Positions 16,406-25,180 of a DNA stretch of 45,471 nt are shown here, in pieces. Under the pieces are notes generated by a model. It ran no database searches. It saw nothing but the letters and a program-made list of their open reading frames with translations, and had not been told where the DNA came from. Source of the stretch: Actinomycetota bacterium (GTDB lineage Bacteria > Actinomycetota > Geothermincolia > Geothermincolales > RBG-13-55-18); contig JAFGDU010000021.1 of assembly GCA_016931915.1 (NCBI GenBank), positions 1 through 45,471 of the forward strand, written 5' to 3'. The first letter of the stretch is position 1, and each line of letters starts with the position of its first letter. A program made the translations under genes and the position numbers.

Positions 16406-17242
16406 TCATCTTTCATCCGCCGGCTTGGATGTAGTGATATCTTCCAACCCTTCCGCCTGCAGAAAATCCAGGACCACCGTATTGAACAGTTCCGGGCGTT
16501 CGTAGGGCGGGCAATGCGCACAGGAGGTGAGGACGGTCATATAGGGATTGGGCAGGAGGTCGCGCTGGCGCAGCGCTTCCCTGGGGTTGACGCTTTTATC
16601 TTTATCGCCGAAGACGATGAGGGTGGGCTGTGTGATACGGCGCAGTTCATGCGCCAGGTTCATCCTGCGCACCATACGCGTGGATCCGCTCAGGGCGCGC
16701 CTGGTCGCAAGGCCGTTCGCCCTGGCATTGGTGCGCACGAAATCCAGGTCCTGGTATTCCGGCGCATAAACTCCGCGGTACAGCATCCATTTCAGCACGC
16801 TTTCGCTGCGCAGAGGATAGGTGAGGGAGATGAGGCATGAGGCTCCCGGCAGCAGGACCCGCACGCCCATGCTCGCCGAGCGGGTCGGGGTAGAGACCAG
16901 GACAAGCTTTTTTACCTTCTCGGGGTTGAGGTTGGTGTAGCGGATGGAGATACAGCCTCCCATGGAATGGCCCACGAGGGAGAAGGAGGGAAGGCGAAGC
17001 GCGCTGGTGAAAGCCTCCACAAATGAGGCCATGCCGTCCAGCGAGTAGGTGTAATCGCTCTCCTCCGATTCACCGTATCCGGGCAGGTCGACGGCGATAG
17101 CCCGGAAACGCGGCGCGACTGCCTTGAGATTGAGCAGCCACTGCTTGCGCGAGCTGCCCCAGCCGTGTAAGAAGACGACCGCTTCCCCCTTGCCCCTTTC
17201 CTCGTACGCGACCTTGGCGCCATCCAGGGTCAGAAAAGACAT
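16406..17242 (-). CDS. Alpha/beta-fold hydrolase
   Basis: A 278-aa serine hydrolase. The oxyanion-hole region is FLHGWGSSRKQW (about residues 24-35), the nucleophile elbow is GHSMGG (S93), the acid residue is in FGDKDKSVN, and the catalytic His is in SCAHCPPYERPELF near the C-terminus. The family includes esterases, peptidases and C-C bond hydrolases, so the substrate cannot be named. The ATG has a strong ribosome site (GGAGG, spacing about 7). It is convergent with the C45 gene and on the same strand as the MFS gene upstream. Confidence 0.88.
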   Translation of the reverse strand: MSFLTLDGAKVAYEERGKGEAVVFLHGWGSSRKQWLLNLKAVAPRFRAIAVDLPGYGESEESDYTYSLDGMASFVEAFTSALRLPSFSLVGHSMGGCISIRYTNLNPEKVKKLVLVSTPTRSASMGVRVLLPGASCLISLTYPLRSESVLKWMLYRGVYAPEYQDLDFVRTNARANGLATRRALSGSTRMVRRMNLAHELRRITQPTLIVFGDKDKSVNPREALRQRDLLPNPYMTVLTSCAHCPPYERPELFNTVVLDFLQAEGLEDITTSKPADER

Positions 17243-17368
17243 CTTACGCCTCCGTTATGCTGCGGGAATCTGCGCCCTCCCGCATGTCACACAAACATCA
17301 CTGCAAAATGATAAAGCAAACGCCTCAGGTTGGCACGTCTAGGGTTCGAACGGGGGTCTCCACGCAAC

Positions 17369-18610
17369 TCAGATCTCGTCGGCGATACCGGCCGCCTGGA
17401 GAAGTTCGGGTTTCAGCACGATCACGGCTCCCCAGAACATACAGGTGAGAGCGCCTATGGACATGGCCCGCGACATGCCCGCCGCATCTGCTATGATGCC
17501 CAGCAGCGCTCCTCCTATCGGGAAGGCGCCGACGATCATGAAAACGTAGAGGCTCATGACCCTTCCGCGCACCCTGGGGTCCGTCTTGAGCTGCAGGGTG
17601 GTGTTGATGGACGTCGCCGTGATAAGAAAGGAGAGGCCGGCGCAGAAGAGGACGAACAGGCTGAGCCAGAAGTTGGTCGACCAGCTGAAGATCAGCAGGC
17701 TGAAGGATATGCCCAATACGCCGCCCTTGATAAGCATGGTCTCGCTGAAGGCACGGTGGAGACGCGTGACCAGGGGAGCTCCCACGACGGCGCCGAGGCC
17801 CGTGGCCGCGTACATCGCCGAGACCCCGAAGTTTCCCTTCCCCAGGACGTCCTTGCCGAACACGGGGATGAACACTATATAAGGCAACCCGAGGGCGTTG
17901 ACCAATCCGTAGGTGATGAGGAGGTTGCGGATGAGGCGGCGCTTGTAGGAATAATATATGCCGCCGGCCATGGTCCGGAACAGAAAGGCCGAGCCCGCGT
18001 GGGAATCCGGTGTTGCGGGCAGCGAAATCAGTAGTAAGGCCAGGATAAAGGGGAAGAAACTGATGCTGTTGACGAAGAAGCAGGCCGAGTAGGAGGCAAA
18101 CGCGATAACGACACCGGCGAGCATGGGACCTATGAAGCGCGCCATGTTCCAGGAGGCGGCGTTAAGGGAGACGGCGTTGAGCAGGGCTTCCTTGGACACC
18201 AGCTCGGGTACGATGGCCAGCCAGGCGGGGAAGTTGAAAGCGATTCCTATGCCCATCATGAAGACGCAGATGGATATGCCCGCGAGGCCACCATAGCCGG
18301 TCAGCACCAGGAAGGCCAGGGCCAGGGCGCCGGCAGCCATGATCGCCTGGGAGATGACCAGGATGTACTTGCGGTTCCGGGTGTCGGCAAGGGATCCGGC
18401 GGGCAGAAAGAGGATTATGGTAGGGGCATAGCTGAAGAAATTGATCAGCCCCAGCCATCCGGGTGACCTGTAAAGCTCGTGGATGTAAAGACCCAAAGCG
18501 ACGTTATGAAGCCAGGTGCCTATATTAGAGACGGTCACCCACAGCAGGAGTGTCCTGTAATCGCGATGGACAAGGGAAGGGAAGTAGTCCTCGATCAAGC
18601 CTTTGCGCAT
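17369..18610 (-). CDS. MFS transporter (EntS/MFS_3-like)
   Basis: A 413-aa membrane transporter with about twelve predicted helices. The start is set at the ATG at 18610, which has GGGTGA six bases upstream; a GTG at 18619 is in frame. Features include an early YRTLLLWVTVSNIGTWLHNVALGLYI helix, the loop 2-3 motif GSLADTRNRKYIL, and FPAWLAIVPELVSKEALLNAVSLNAASWNMARFIGP, a stretch typical of the MFS_3 exporters that include the enterobactin exporter. It probably exports a small molecule in exchange for protons. Substrate unknown. Confidence 0.85.
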   Translation of the reverse strand: MRKGLIEDYFPSLVHRDYRTLLLWVTVSNIGTWLHNVALGLYIHELYRSPGWLGLINFFSYAPTIILFLPAGSLADTRNRKYILVISQAIMAAGALALAFLVLTGYGGLAGISICVFMMGIGIAFNFPAWLAIVPELVSKEALLNAVSLNAASWNMARFIGPMLAGVVIAFASYSACFFVNSISFFPFILALLLISLPATPDSHAGSAFLFRTMAGGIYYSYKRRLIRNLLITYGLVNALGLPYIVFIPVFGKDVLGKGNFGVSAMYAATGLGAVVGAPLVTRLHRAFSETMLIKGGVLGISFSLLIFSWSTNFWLSLFVLFCAGLSFLITATSINTTLQLKTDPRVRGRVMSLYVFMIVGAFPIGGALLGIIADAAGMSRAMSIGALTCMFWGAVIVLKPELLQAAGIADEI

Positions 18611-18646
18611 GGTTCTCACCCGTTGTTGCTTCGCCGCATTGAATGT

Positions 18647-18688
18647 AAAGTATCAGAAAAGCATGCAAAAAGCATTCTCCCATACTTT
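18647..18688. promoter_or_regulatory. Inverted repeat between two divergent MFS genes (candidate operator)
   Basis: AAAGTAT (18647-18653) and ATACTTT (18682-18688) face each other across 28 bp that also holds a repeated AAAAGCAT. The 107-bp intergenic region serves both transporter genes, so a shared control site would be placed here. No recognised family of operator is matched. Confidence 0.3.
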
Positions 18689-18717
18689 GCATCGCTTTGA
18701 CGCGGTCAGGAGGAGCA

Positions 18718-19926
18718 ATGGACGGGGCAGGTGGTGATGAATGCGGGGCGAGGGAACGAGGCCCCTTCGGGCTGTCGCGCAACGTCTTCGTTCTGGGCCT
18801 CGTGAGTTTCTTCAACGACCTCTCCAGCGAGATGGTCTATCCCCTTTTTCCCACCTTCATCACCGAGTTTCTCGGGGCGGGAGCCTGGTTTCTCGGCCTG
18901 GTGGAGGGGCTTGCCGATTCCGTCGCCAGCATGCTGAACCTCTTCTCGGGATGGATCTCCGATCACGTGAGGCGCAGAAAAGCCCTGGTTGTCAGCGGAT
19001 ATTCGTTTTCGGGACTGTCCCGGGGTTGCCTGGCCCTGGTGGCCGCACCGTGGCAGGCGGCGGCGGCCTGGTTCTGTAACCGGGTCGGGAAGGGGATACG
19101 TACGGCGCCTCGGGATGCACTGATCGCCGATTCCTGCGGCTCCGAGGAGAGGGGCCGGGCCTTCGGGTATCACCGTTCCATGGACCATACCGGCGCGCTC
19201 TTCGGCGCGGCGGCGGCATCCATACTCATAACCGCCTTCTCCCTCGGCTACAAGACGCTGTTCGCCATAGCCTTCATCCCCATAGCGATAGGGGTGCTGC
19301 TGCTCATCTTCGGCATCAGGGAGAGGGTGGGGCCGCGGCGTGAGGATGAACCCCGGAGCGTAAGGATCAGCCTCAGCCTCAAGCCCTACGACCGCCGCTT
19401 CAAACTGCTGCTGATTGCGGTGTTCGTTTTCACCCTGGGCAACTCCAGCGACGCCTTCCTCCTGCTGCGCGCCCGCCAGGGAGGCGGGTTCTCACTGGCC
19501 CTCCTGCCCGCCCTGTGGGGAGTGCTGCACGTCGTCAAGGCCGCGGTGTCCATCCAGGGTGGCGTGCTCTCCGACCGCCTGGGAAGGAAGAAGGTCATCC
19601 TGGCGGGCTGGGCCATCTACGTCCTCGCCTACGCCGGTTTCGCGTTCCTGGTGGGGCCGTCGTGGATCTGGATGCTCTTCGTGGTGTACGGGTTCTTTTA
19701 CATGACCGAGGGGGTGCAGAAAGCCTTCGTCGCCGACCTCGTTCCCCCCGAAATGAGAGGCAGTGCCTTCGGTATATATAATTTCACCATAAGCATCACC
19801 GTCCTTCCCGCCAGCCTGCTCATGGGCCTGCTGTGGGACACGATAGGGCCGCGCTACGCCTTCCTGGTGGGGGCCTGCCTGGCCGTGGCGGCCATGCTGA
19901 TACTGGGGTTCGCGGTAAAGGAATGA
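18718..19926 (+). CDS. MFS transporter
   Basis: A 402-aa multi-pass transporter started at the ATG at 18718, which is preceded by a perfect AGGAGG-type site; the frame is open upstream to a TTG at 18697. The first helix region reads SFFNDLSSEMVYPLFPTFI, the signature of a subfamily that also has NRVGKGIRTAPRDALIADS and the loop motif SDRLGRKKVIL. Twelve helices are predicted. Its substrate is unknown. It is divergent from the other MFS gene. A GC-rich inverted repeat (GCCTCC / GGAGGC, 19929-19949) follows the stop codon but lacks a T-run. Confidence 0.87.
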   Translation: MDGAGGDECGARERGPFGLSRNVFVLGLVSFFNDLSSEMVYPLFPTFITEFLGAGAWFLGLVEGLADSVASMLNLFSGWISDHVRRRKALVVSGYSFSGLSRGCLALVAAPWQAAAAWFCNRVGKGIRTAPRDALIADSCGSEERGRAFGYHRSMDHTGALFGAAAASILITAFSLGYKTLFAIAFIPIAIGVLLLIFGIRERVGPRREDEPRSVRISLSLKPYDRRFKLLLIAVFVFTLGNSSDAFLLLRARQGGGFSLALLPALWGVLHVVKAAVSIQGGVLSDRLGRKKVILAGWAIYVLAYAGFAFLVGPSWIWMLFVVYGFFYMTEGVQKAFVADLVPPEMRGSAFGIYNFTISITVLPASLLMGLLWDTIGPRYAFLVGACLAVAAMLILGFAVKE

Positions 19927-20187
19927 AGGCCTCCAGCGGCGCCGGAGGCGAGGTGGAGCTACGGCATGCAGGCATTCCCTTTCGACGCCTGGCAGGGGTT
20001 TACACGCTATAAGAAAACTCTGGCGAGGTGACGATTGAGGAAAAGATACCTGATCACCGAGGGGAAGGCGGCGGCGCTTTTAAGCTTTTTGGCTTTATCG
20101 GCGATAATCTAGCAGTAAAAGGGACACAAAGGCCTACCGATATAAAAGAGAAGATGAAGAAACGGTACGATAGGGAGAAAAAGCGGT

Positions 20188-22635
20188 ATGCCTGACGAAA
20201 CCCCGCAAAGCGACAGCCAGGTGGAAGGTCAGGACCTGGCCGAACAGTCCATGACCGTTCTCAGCACCCTGCACGCAGCCATGGTCAACTTCCACCTCTA
20301 CCCGCCTACCTCCGATATCGTCGAAGGATCGGTGCAGAGAGCCCTGGAGGAATTGGAAAAAACCCTTACATCCTGGGGAACCATAACTTTCTGCGAGTTG
20401 GAGGGAAAGCTTCTCATCAACGACTTCTGCCTGGATGAGAGGGACCAGGTACGACCGAATACCATCTCGTTTCTCAAGGACCTGGCGCTGTGGGAGGTGC
20501 GCAGCATCACTTTCGACCGTGGCCTCACGGAAGAGGAACTCCGCTACTTCATGGAGGTCTTCAGCCGCAAGCGGGCTGACCGTACCCTCGAGGGCAATCT
20601 CGGCTCGTTTCTGGAGGAAGAGGCAGTCGAACACATAAAGGTCGATGAGAAGATATACGTTTCCCTCAGCAAGGACCAGGATATATCGAGCATTGGCAAA
20701 GATGCCGGTGGGGATGTCATGGGGCTGCTGCGTGACGAGGTCTTCGTGCGTTACCTTGTGGGCAATGCTCCTGCGGTGGAGGTTTCCCAGGAGGAAGTGT
20801 CGGACTTGATGTCCGACCCCGAACGCATAAACGCCGCGTTCACCTCGGTCATGATGGGCTTCGAGAGTAAAGGTGGGGAGGTCGGATCGAATAAGGCTCA
20901 ACTCATTCGCGATACGGTGAACCGCATGTATGATGTCGTAGAGCGGTTGGATGATGAGGAGCTGAAAAAGACTCTGGGCGAGCAGATAGTGGACATACTG
21001 GCCGCCCTGGAGCCGGAGACCCTCGTCGACGTGCTGTCTGAGGAGATGCCGCAAGCGGTAAAGGACCCCCATGTGCGCAAGGGGATCATATCCTCAGTGG
21101 AGGGGGAGAACGTGCTTGCACTGACCGGGCAGATCATCGAGAAGTATAAAGCCCTCATCGATGCGCAGGACGATATGAGCCCCGAGGATTACGGGGACGC
21201 CTCCTCCCTTCTCAACGAGATCATCGCGAACCTGTACACGGAGGGCGATCCCTCGTTTCATGCGGAGATAACGCGAAGGTTGCGCGATTCCGGACTCATG
21301 GGCGAGTTGGCGAGGAGCCACCCCGAGGCGGGCAGGGACATGCAGATATACACGATAGTGACTGATATCCGTTCATCCGGCTCCCTGCGCTCGCTGGAAG
21401 GTCTGAGCGACGAAGAGGTCATCGGCGTCGCGGGAAAACTCCTGGATCTGGGGGAGAAAGAGATCACCCGCAAGATAATAAGCGTAACCTCGCGCAACCT
21501 AGGGAGCGAGAGGTCGGACTTCCGGGTTCGCGCCTGTTACTTCCTCAAGCAGATGCATTATGACTTCAAGGAGAGGGGCCACCGCACTGAGATTCCGGAG
21601 AAAGCGGATGAGTTCATGGATCTTCTGGGGAGGGAACAGGAACCGGATGTGAAGGTGGGGCTCCTGGAATTGCTCGGGTGTGTCGCCGGCGACCTGTTCC
21701 TGGCGGGGAGGATGGAGGACTTCGCGCGCGTCTGTGACATCCTCATCGATGTGGCTGAAAACGATGGCGGCGAAAGGATCCGGCGCGCCGCCGCCTCCGC
21801 CCTCTCGAGCCTCAACCCATGGGATGTGGGCAGGCCGCTGGCGGACTCGCTCTACAGCGGGAATGAAGAGCTGGGTACGCTGGCCTCCAGAGTACTGCCC
21901 TATATCGAGGAATCGATGACCGCCAAGGAGATCGTGGACCGCCTGAAGGGCGAGGACGAGATAAAGATCACGCCCCAGCTGGCCGAAGTGTGCTCGGTCA
22001 TGGAAAAGGCCGTGCTCTCGGATCTCTCCGAGATCCTGGAGAGCAACGTCCGGGAGGAGGTATACCTGAGAGCCCTGCGCCTGCTGGAACTTATGGGAGG
22101 GAATGCCGCCCTGTCCATGGTGAAATCCGTGGAGACAAACCCCATCCCCGCTGTAAGAGCCCAAGCAGCTCGCTCCATGGCCAGGATGTCTCCTGGTGAC
22201 CCCAGCCTGCTCACACATTTCCTGCAGGCCATGGAGGACAGCGAGCCGGAAGTCAGGCGCGAGGCGGTTAGGGGGCTGGGTACCATCGACGATCCCCGTT
22301 CCGTCGATGCGCTGTTGGCCATAGTACAAGGCAAAAGCATGGGGGGAGACGAGCATCCAAGAGTCGAGGAAGCGGCCTGCCTGGCCCTGGCGCGGCTGGG
22401 ACCGGAAAAGGCGATATCGACCCTTTCGGACATCCTGCGCAAGAAGGTCTTCGCCCTGCGCCGCCGTGCCGTCCATCCCAGGACCAAGGCAGCGGCATGC
22501 TATGCCCTGGGTCAGATAGGCGGCCCCGAGGTGGTGGAGCTCATCCGAGGCTATCTCGATGATACCGACCCGGTCGTGCGCAATGAGGCGCGCAAGGCAA
22601 TAGGGGAACTGCGTAAGAGGGGATACGTCGATTAG
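20188..22635 (+). CDS. HEAT-repeat protein with an uncharacterised N-terminal domain
   Basis: An 815-aa soluble, acidic protein. Residues 20-170 form a domain I cannot name, with AAMVNFHLYPPTSDIVEGSV followed by ELEGKLLINDF and SITFDRGLTEEELRYFMEVF. The middle (about 180-480) is helical. From about residue 480 there are repeated 30-40 residue helical pairs of HEAT/armadillo type, most clearly in the last 200 residues, where segments such as SEPEVRREAVRGLGTIDD and DPVVRNEARKAIGELRKRG recur. HEAT proteins act as scaffolds for protein-protein contacts; no catalytic motif is seen. The gene stands alone, 261 bp after the MFS gene. There is no signal peptide or membrane segment. Confidence 0.8.
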   Translation: MPDETPQSDSQVEGQDLAEQSMTVLSTLHAAMVNFHLYPPTSDIVEGSVQRALEELEKTLTSWGTITFCELEGKLLINDFCLDERDQVRPNTISFLKDLALWEVRSITFDRGLTEEELRYFMEVFSRKRADRTLEGNLGSFLEEEAVEHIKVDEKIYVSLSKDQDISSIGKDAGGDVMGLLRDEVFVRYLVGNAPAVEVSQEEVSDLMSDPERINAAFTSVMMGFESKGGEVGSNKAQLIRDTVNRMYDVVERLDDEELKKTLGEQIVDILAALEPETLVDVLSEEMPQAVKDPHVRKGIISSVEGENVLALTGQIIEKYKALIDAQDDMSPEDYGDASSLLNEIIANLYTEGDPSFHAEITRRLRDSGLMGELARSHPEAGRDMQIYTIVTDIRSSGSLRSLEGLSDEEVIGVAGKLLDLGEKEITRKIISVTSRNLGSERSDFRVRACYFLKQMHYDFKERGHRTEIPEKADEFMDLLGREQEPDVKVGLLELLGCVAGDLFLAGRMEDFARVCDILIDVAENDGGERIRRAAASALSSLNPWDVGRPLADSLYSGNEELGTLASRVLPYIEESMTAKEIVDRLKGEDEIKITPQLAEVCSVMEKAVLSDLSEILESNVREEVYLRALRLLELMGGNAALSMVKSVETNPIPAVRAQAARSMARMSPGDPSLLTHFLQAMEDSEPEVRREAVRGLGTIDDPRSVDALLAIVQGKSMGGDEHPRVEEAACLALARLGPEKAISTLSDILRKKVFALRRRAVHPRTKAAACYALGQIGGPEVVELIRGYLDDTDPVVRNEARKAIGELRKRGYVD

Positions 22636-22746
22636 CTGCCAGGTTCGCGGTACCCGCATTGATCTCCCCGTATCCTATATACTGTTTTATATCTGTTGGT
22701 AAGACCGACACCATAGAACCGGAGTAGCGGAAGCGACGAGGAGGGG

Positions 22747-23832
22747 ATGTTCTTGTCCGAGGTATTCTTCGCAAACACACGCTGCAAGCCCCACCGCGGC
22801 ATGGTGCAGAAATTCGGGGAACTCGCGCAGAAAGCGGGGCTGGCTGAAGTCGTCGAACGCAGGGACCTTGTCGCCATCAAGACGCATCTGGGGGAGGCGG
22901 GAAGCACGGCCTTCGTGCCCGTCATGTACCTGCGCCGTATCGCCGCCGACGTCAGGGAACTGCGCGGCAAACCTTTCGTGACCGATGCGGGGACCCTGTA
23001 CGTGGGCAGCAGGTCGAACGCGATAAACCACCTTTTATCCGCCGCCGCGCATGGATTCACACAGGAGACGTTGGGTGCCCCCATCATCATCGCGGACGGG
23101 CTCAAGGGTCACGACTTCGTGGAGATAGAGGTAGGGGGCGAGTTCCTGGACAAGGTCAAGATAGCATCCGCGGCGGTCCATGCCGATACCCTCCTGGTTA
23201 TATCCCATATGACCGGGCACGAACTCACCGGCTTCGGGTGCGCCCTCAAGAACGTGGGCATGGGACTGGGCAGCAGGGGAGGAAAGCAACAGATGCACTC
23301 CGACATCAAGCCCGAGGTAAACACCGAACGCTGTACGGGTTGCGGTGAATGCATACGCTGGTGCCCCGCCGGGGCAATCTCCCTCAAGGGCAAGGGAGAG
23401 GAGAGGAAGGCCAGCATCGACCACGACAAGTGTATCGGCTGCGGTGAGTGCACGGTGATGTGTTTCGAGGGGGCCATAGCGGCGCGCTTCCACGTGGATC
23501 TCGGCATAGCCCAGCGCAAGATAGTGGAGTATACCATGGGGGTGCTGAAGGGGAAGGAGGACAAGTGCATCTTCTTCAACTTCCTCATCAACATGACTCC
23601 GGCGTGCGACTGCTGGGATTTCAGTGACGCACCGATGATGGAGGACATAGGCATTCTGGCCGGGAGAGACATCGTGGCCATCGAGCAGGCCAGCCTGGAC
23701 CTGATGAACGAAAAAGCGGGGAAGGACGTGATCGGCGGCATATACACAGCCATGGACTGGACGGAGCAACTGGCTTACGCGGAGAAGATGGGGCTGGGAA
23801 GCCGCGAATACGAGCTGGTTTCTATCGATTGA
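22747..23832 (+). CDS. DUF362 family protein with two 4Fe-4S clusters
   Basis: A 361-aa protein. The first 190 residues are the DUF362 domain (VAIKTHLGEAGSTAFVPV, and GCALKNVGMGLGSRGGKQ). Two ferredoxin motifs follow, CTGCGECIRWCP (about residue 198) and CIGCGECTVMCF (about residue 228). The last 120 residues complete the fold, with TPACDCWDFSD and MNEKAG. DUF362 ferredoxin proteins are common in anaerobes; their reaction is unknown. The ATG at 22747 lies very close to the GGAGGGG site; the TTG at 22753 is better spaced and could be the true start. Confidence 0.87.
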   Translation: MFLSEVFFANTRCKPHRGMVQKFGELAQKAGLAEVVERRDLVAIKTHLGEAGSTAFVPVMYLRRIAADVRELRGKPFVTDAGTLYVGSRSNAINHLLSAAAHGFTQETLGAPIIIADGLKGHDFVEIEVGGEFLDKVKIASAAVHADTLLVISHMTGHELTGFGCALKNVGMGLGSRGGKQQMHSDIKPEVNTERCTGCGECIRWCPAGAISLKGKGEERKASIDHDKCIGCGECTVMCFEGAIAARFHVDLGIAQRKIVEYTMGVLKGKEDKCIFFNFLINMTPACDCWDFSDAPMMEDIGILAGRDIVAIEQASLDLMNEKAGKDVIGGIYTAMDWTEQLAYAEKMGLGSREYELVSID

Positions 23833-23936
23833 TCAGGCTGTCGAAGAGGTTGTCATGCTTCAGAATTCAATTTCCCTGCAGGTTCGCGGACAAGCCAGCG
23901 GCTCACTTAAACAGAATTCGTGAAGACACGACCCCC

Positions 23937-24725
23937 TTACCAGCAGGTCCATCCGCCGTCCACGCATAGCGCGGCTCCGGTCATGTAGGAGGCGGCGTCG
24001 GAGGCCAGGAATACCGCGGCAGGCGCCATCTCCTCCGGCTCGGCCACCCTTCCCATGGGGATATGAGAGAGTATGCGCTCCCCTTCCCGCGGATGTTCGA
24101 GCAGCTCGTCGGTCATATCCGTGGTCGCAAAACCCGGGCAGAGGGCGTTAACCCTGATGCCCCAGGGCGCCAGCTCGACGGCCATGGTCCTGGTCAGCTG
24201 TACGACCGCGCCCTTACTGGCGGAGTAAGGGGCGCATTTGTACAGGGCCACCAGCCCGGCGGCCGAGGCGACGTTGATGATGCACCCCTTGCCCGCTTCC
24301 TTCATCACCGGTATAACGTGCTTGGAGCAGAGGTATACGCCTTTCACGTTGACATCCATGATGAGGTCGTAATCGTCTTCCTCGACGCGTTCCAGGCGGC
24401 AGTAGATGGGATTGAGGCCGGCGTTGTTGACCATGATGTCGAGTCGCCCGAACTCCTTCAGCACGGCGTCGACCATGTGCTGCACGTCGACCGCCTTGCT
24501 CACGTCAACGCGTATTCCCAGCGCCTTCCTTCCCAGCGCCTCTATGTCCGACGCGGTGGCGCGGAACTGTTCCTCGGTGCGGGAGAAGACGGCAACGTCC
24601 GCTCCCGCGCTGGCCAGGGCAAGGGCGATAGCCTTGCCGATGCCCCTGCCGGCTCCACTCACTACCGCGACTTTGCCGCTGAGATCGAAAACCCCTGCCC
24701 CCCCATTATCCCGTTCCTGCGACAT
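23937..24725 (-). CDS. Short-chain dehydrogenase/reductase (SDR)
   Basis: A 262-aa classical SDR. The NAD(P)-binding motif is SGAGRGIGKAIALALASAG, then VNNAG, the catalytic Ser in NVASAAG and the YSASK motif with catalytic Tyr and Lys. The C-terminus GAALCVDGGWTCW is a family hallmark. It oxidises or reduces an alcohol or ketone, possibly 3-oxoacyl groups or a sugar alcohol; the substrate is unknown. A small helix FDLSGKVAVV begins the fold. AAAGGGTGA precedes the ATG, and a candidate extended -10 lies about 45 bp upstream. Confidence 0.9.
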   Translation of the reverse strand: MSQERDNGGAGVFDLSGKVAVVSGAGRGIGKAIALALASAGADVAVFSRTEEQFRATASDIEALGRKALGIRVDVSKAVDVQHMVDAVLKEFGRLDIMVNNAGLNPIYCRLERVEEDDYDLIMDVNVKGVYLCSKHVIPVMKEAGKGCIINVASAAGLVALYKCAPYSASKGAVVQLTRTMAVELAPWGIRVNALCPGFATTDMTDELLEHPREGERILSHIPMGRVAEPEEMAPAAVFLASDAASYMTGAALCVDGGWTCW

Positions 24726-25180
24726 AGGGCGATCACCCTTTCATTATCGTACAAGTCGTATACGCAGCTATCATACCAGATACCGCACGCTTCGCTGCGG
24801 GCGTTCTCTGCGCATAGCGAGCGTGAATGCGAAGACTGGTGGATGAACGGAGATGTCTTCGCGTTGAAAGGTGGAGAGCATGGTTGGGAGAAAGCTGCCA
24901 GTCCTTCACCCGCAGGTCCGGCTAAGGCAAGCCCACACACATGTCCTTCATATATATTCAGCTCGAAGGGAGTTGTGGTACCAAGGTATGAGTACAGGTT
25001 CCCATAAGCAGGATACTTCATATGATGTTCGAAGCAACCGATGTAAGAGGTAAAAACAGGCGTGCCGGCAAATAATGAAAAGAGCGGGCAATCAAGGGCA
25101 AGGCAAGCTGGCGCAGCAATAATCGGCGTGGGCATATATGGGCAGGAGAAGGAGAAACAAAGAGAACTGCCGGTAGGTAT
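24726..25180. other. 455-bp intergenic region at the left border of the polysaccharide locus
   Basis: The stretch separates divergent genes (SDR and the first glycosyltransferase). It holds a small hairpin (CCGCA-CGCTTCG-CTGCGG type near 24783) and an AT-richer right half leading to the glycosyltransferase. Long frames on both strands here lack ribosome sites and family likeness. Apart from the candidate SDR promoter I see no RNA gene, repeat or recognisable protein remnant. Confidence 0.5.
24770..24778 (-). promoter_or_regulatory. Candidate extended -10 promoter for the SDR gene
   Basis: On the minus strand the sequence TGGTATGAT carries a TG extension and a TATGAT hexamer, about 45 bp before the SDR start codon. 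No clear -35 box is seen. Confidence 0.35.

Noticed and set aside
17330..17360. tRNA T-arm-like GGTTCGAAC
   Set aside because: The flanking bases cannot form the T stem, and no acceptor or anticodon arms are found within range; it lies between protein genes.
19929..19949. Rho-independent terminator after the second MFS gene
   Set aside because: GC-rich inverted repeat directly after the stop codon, but no T-run, so termination cannot be claimed.
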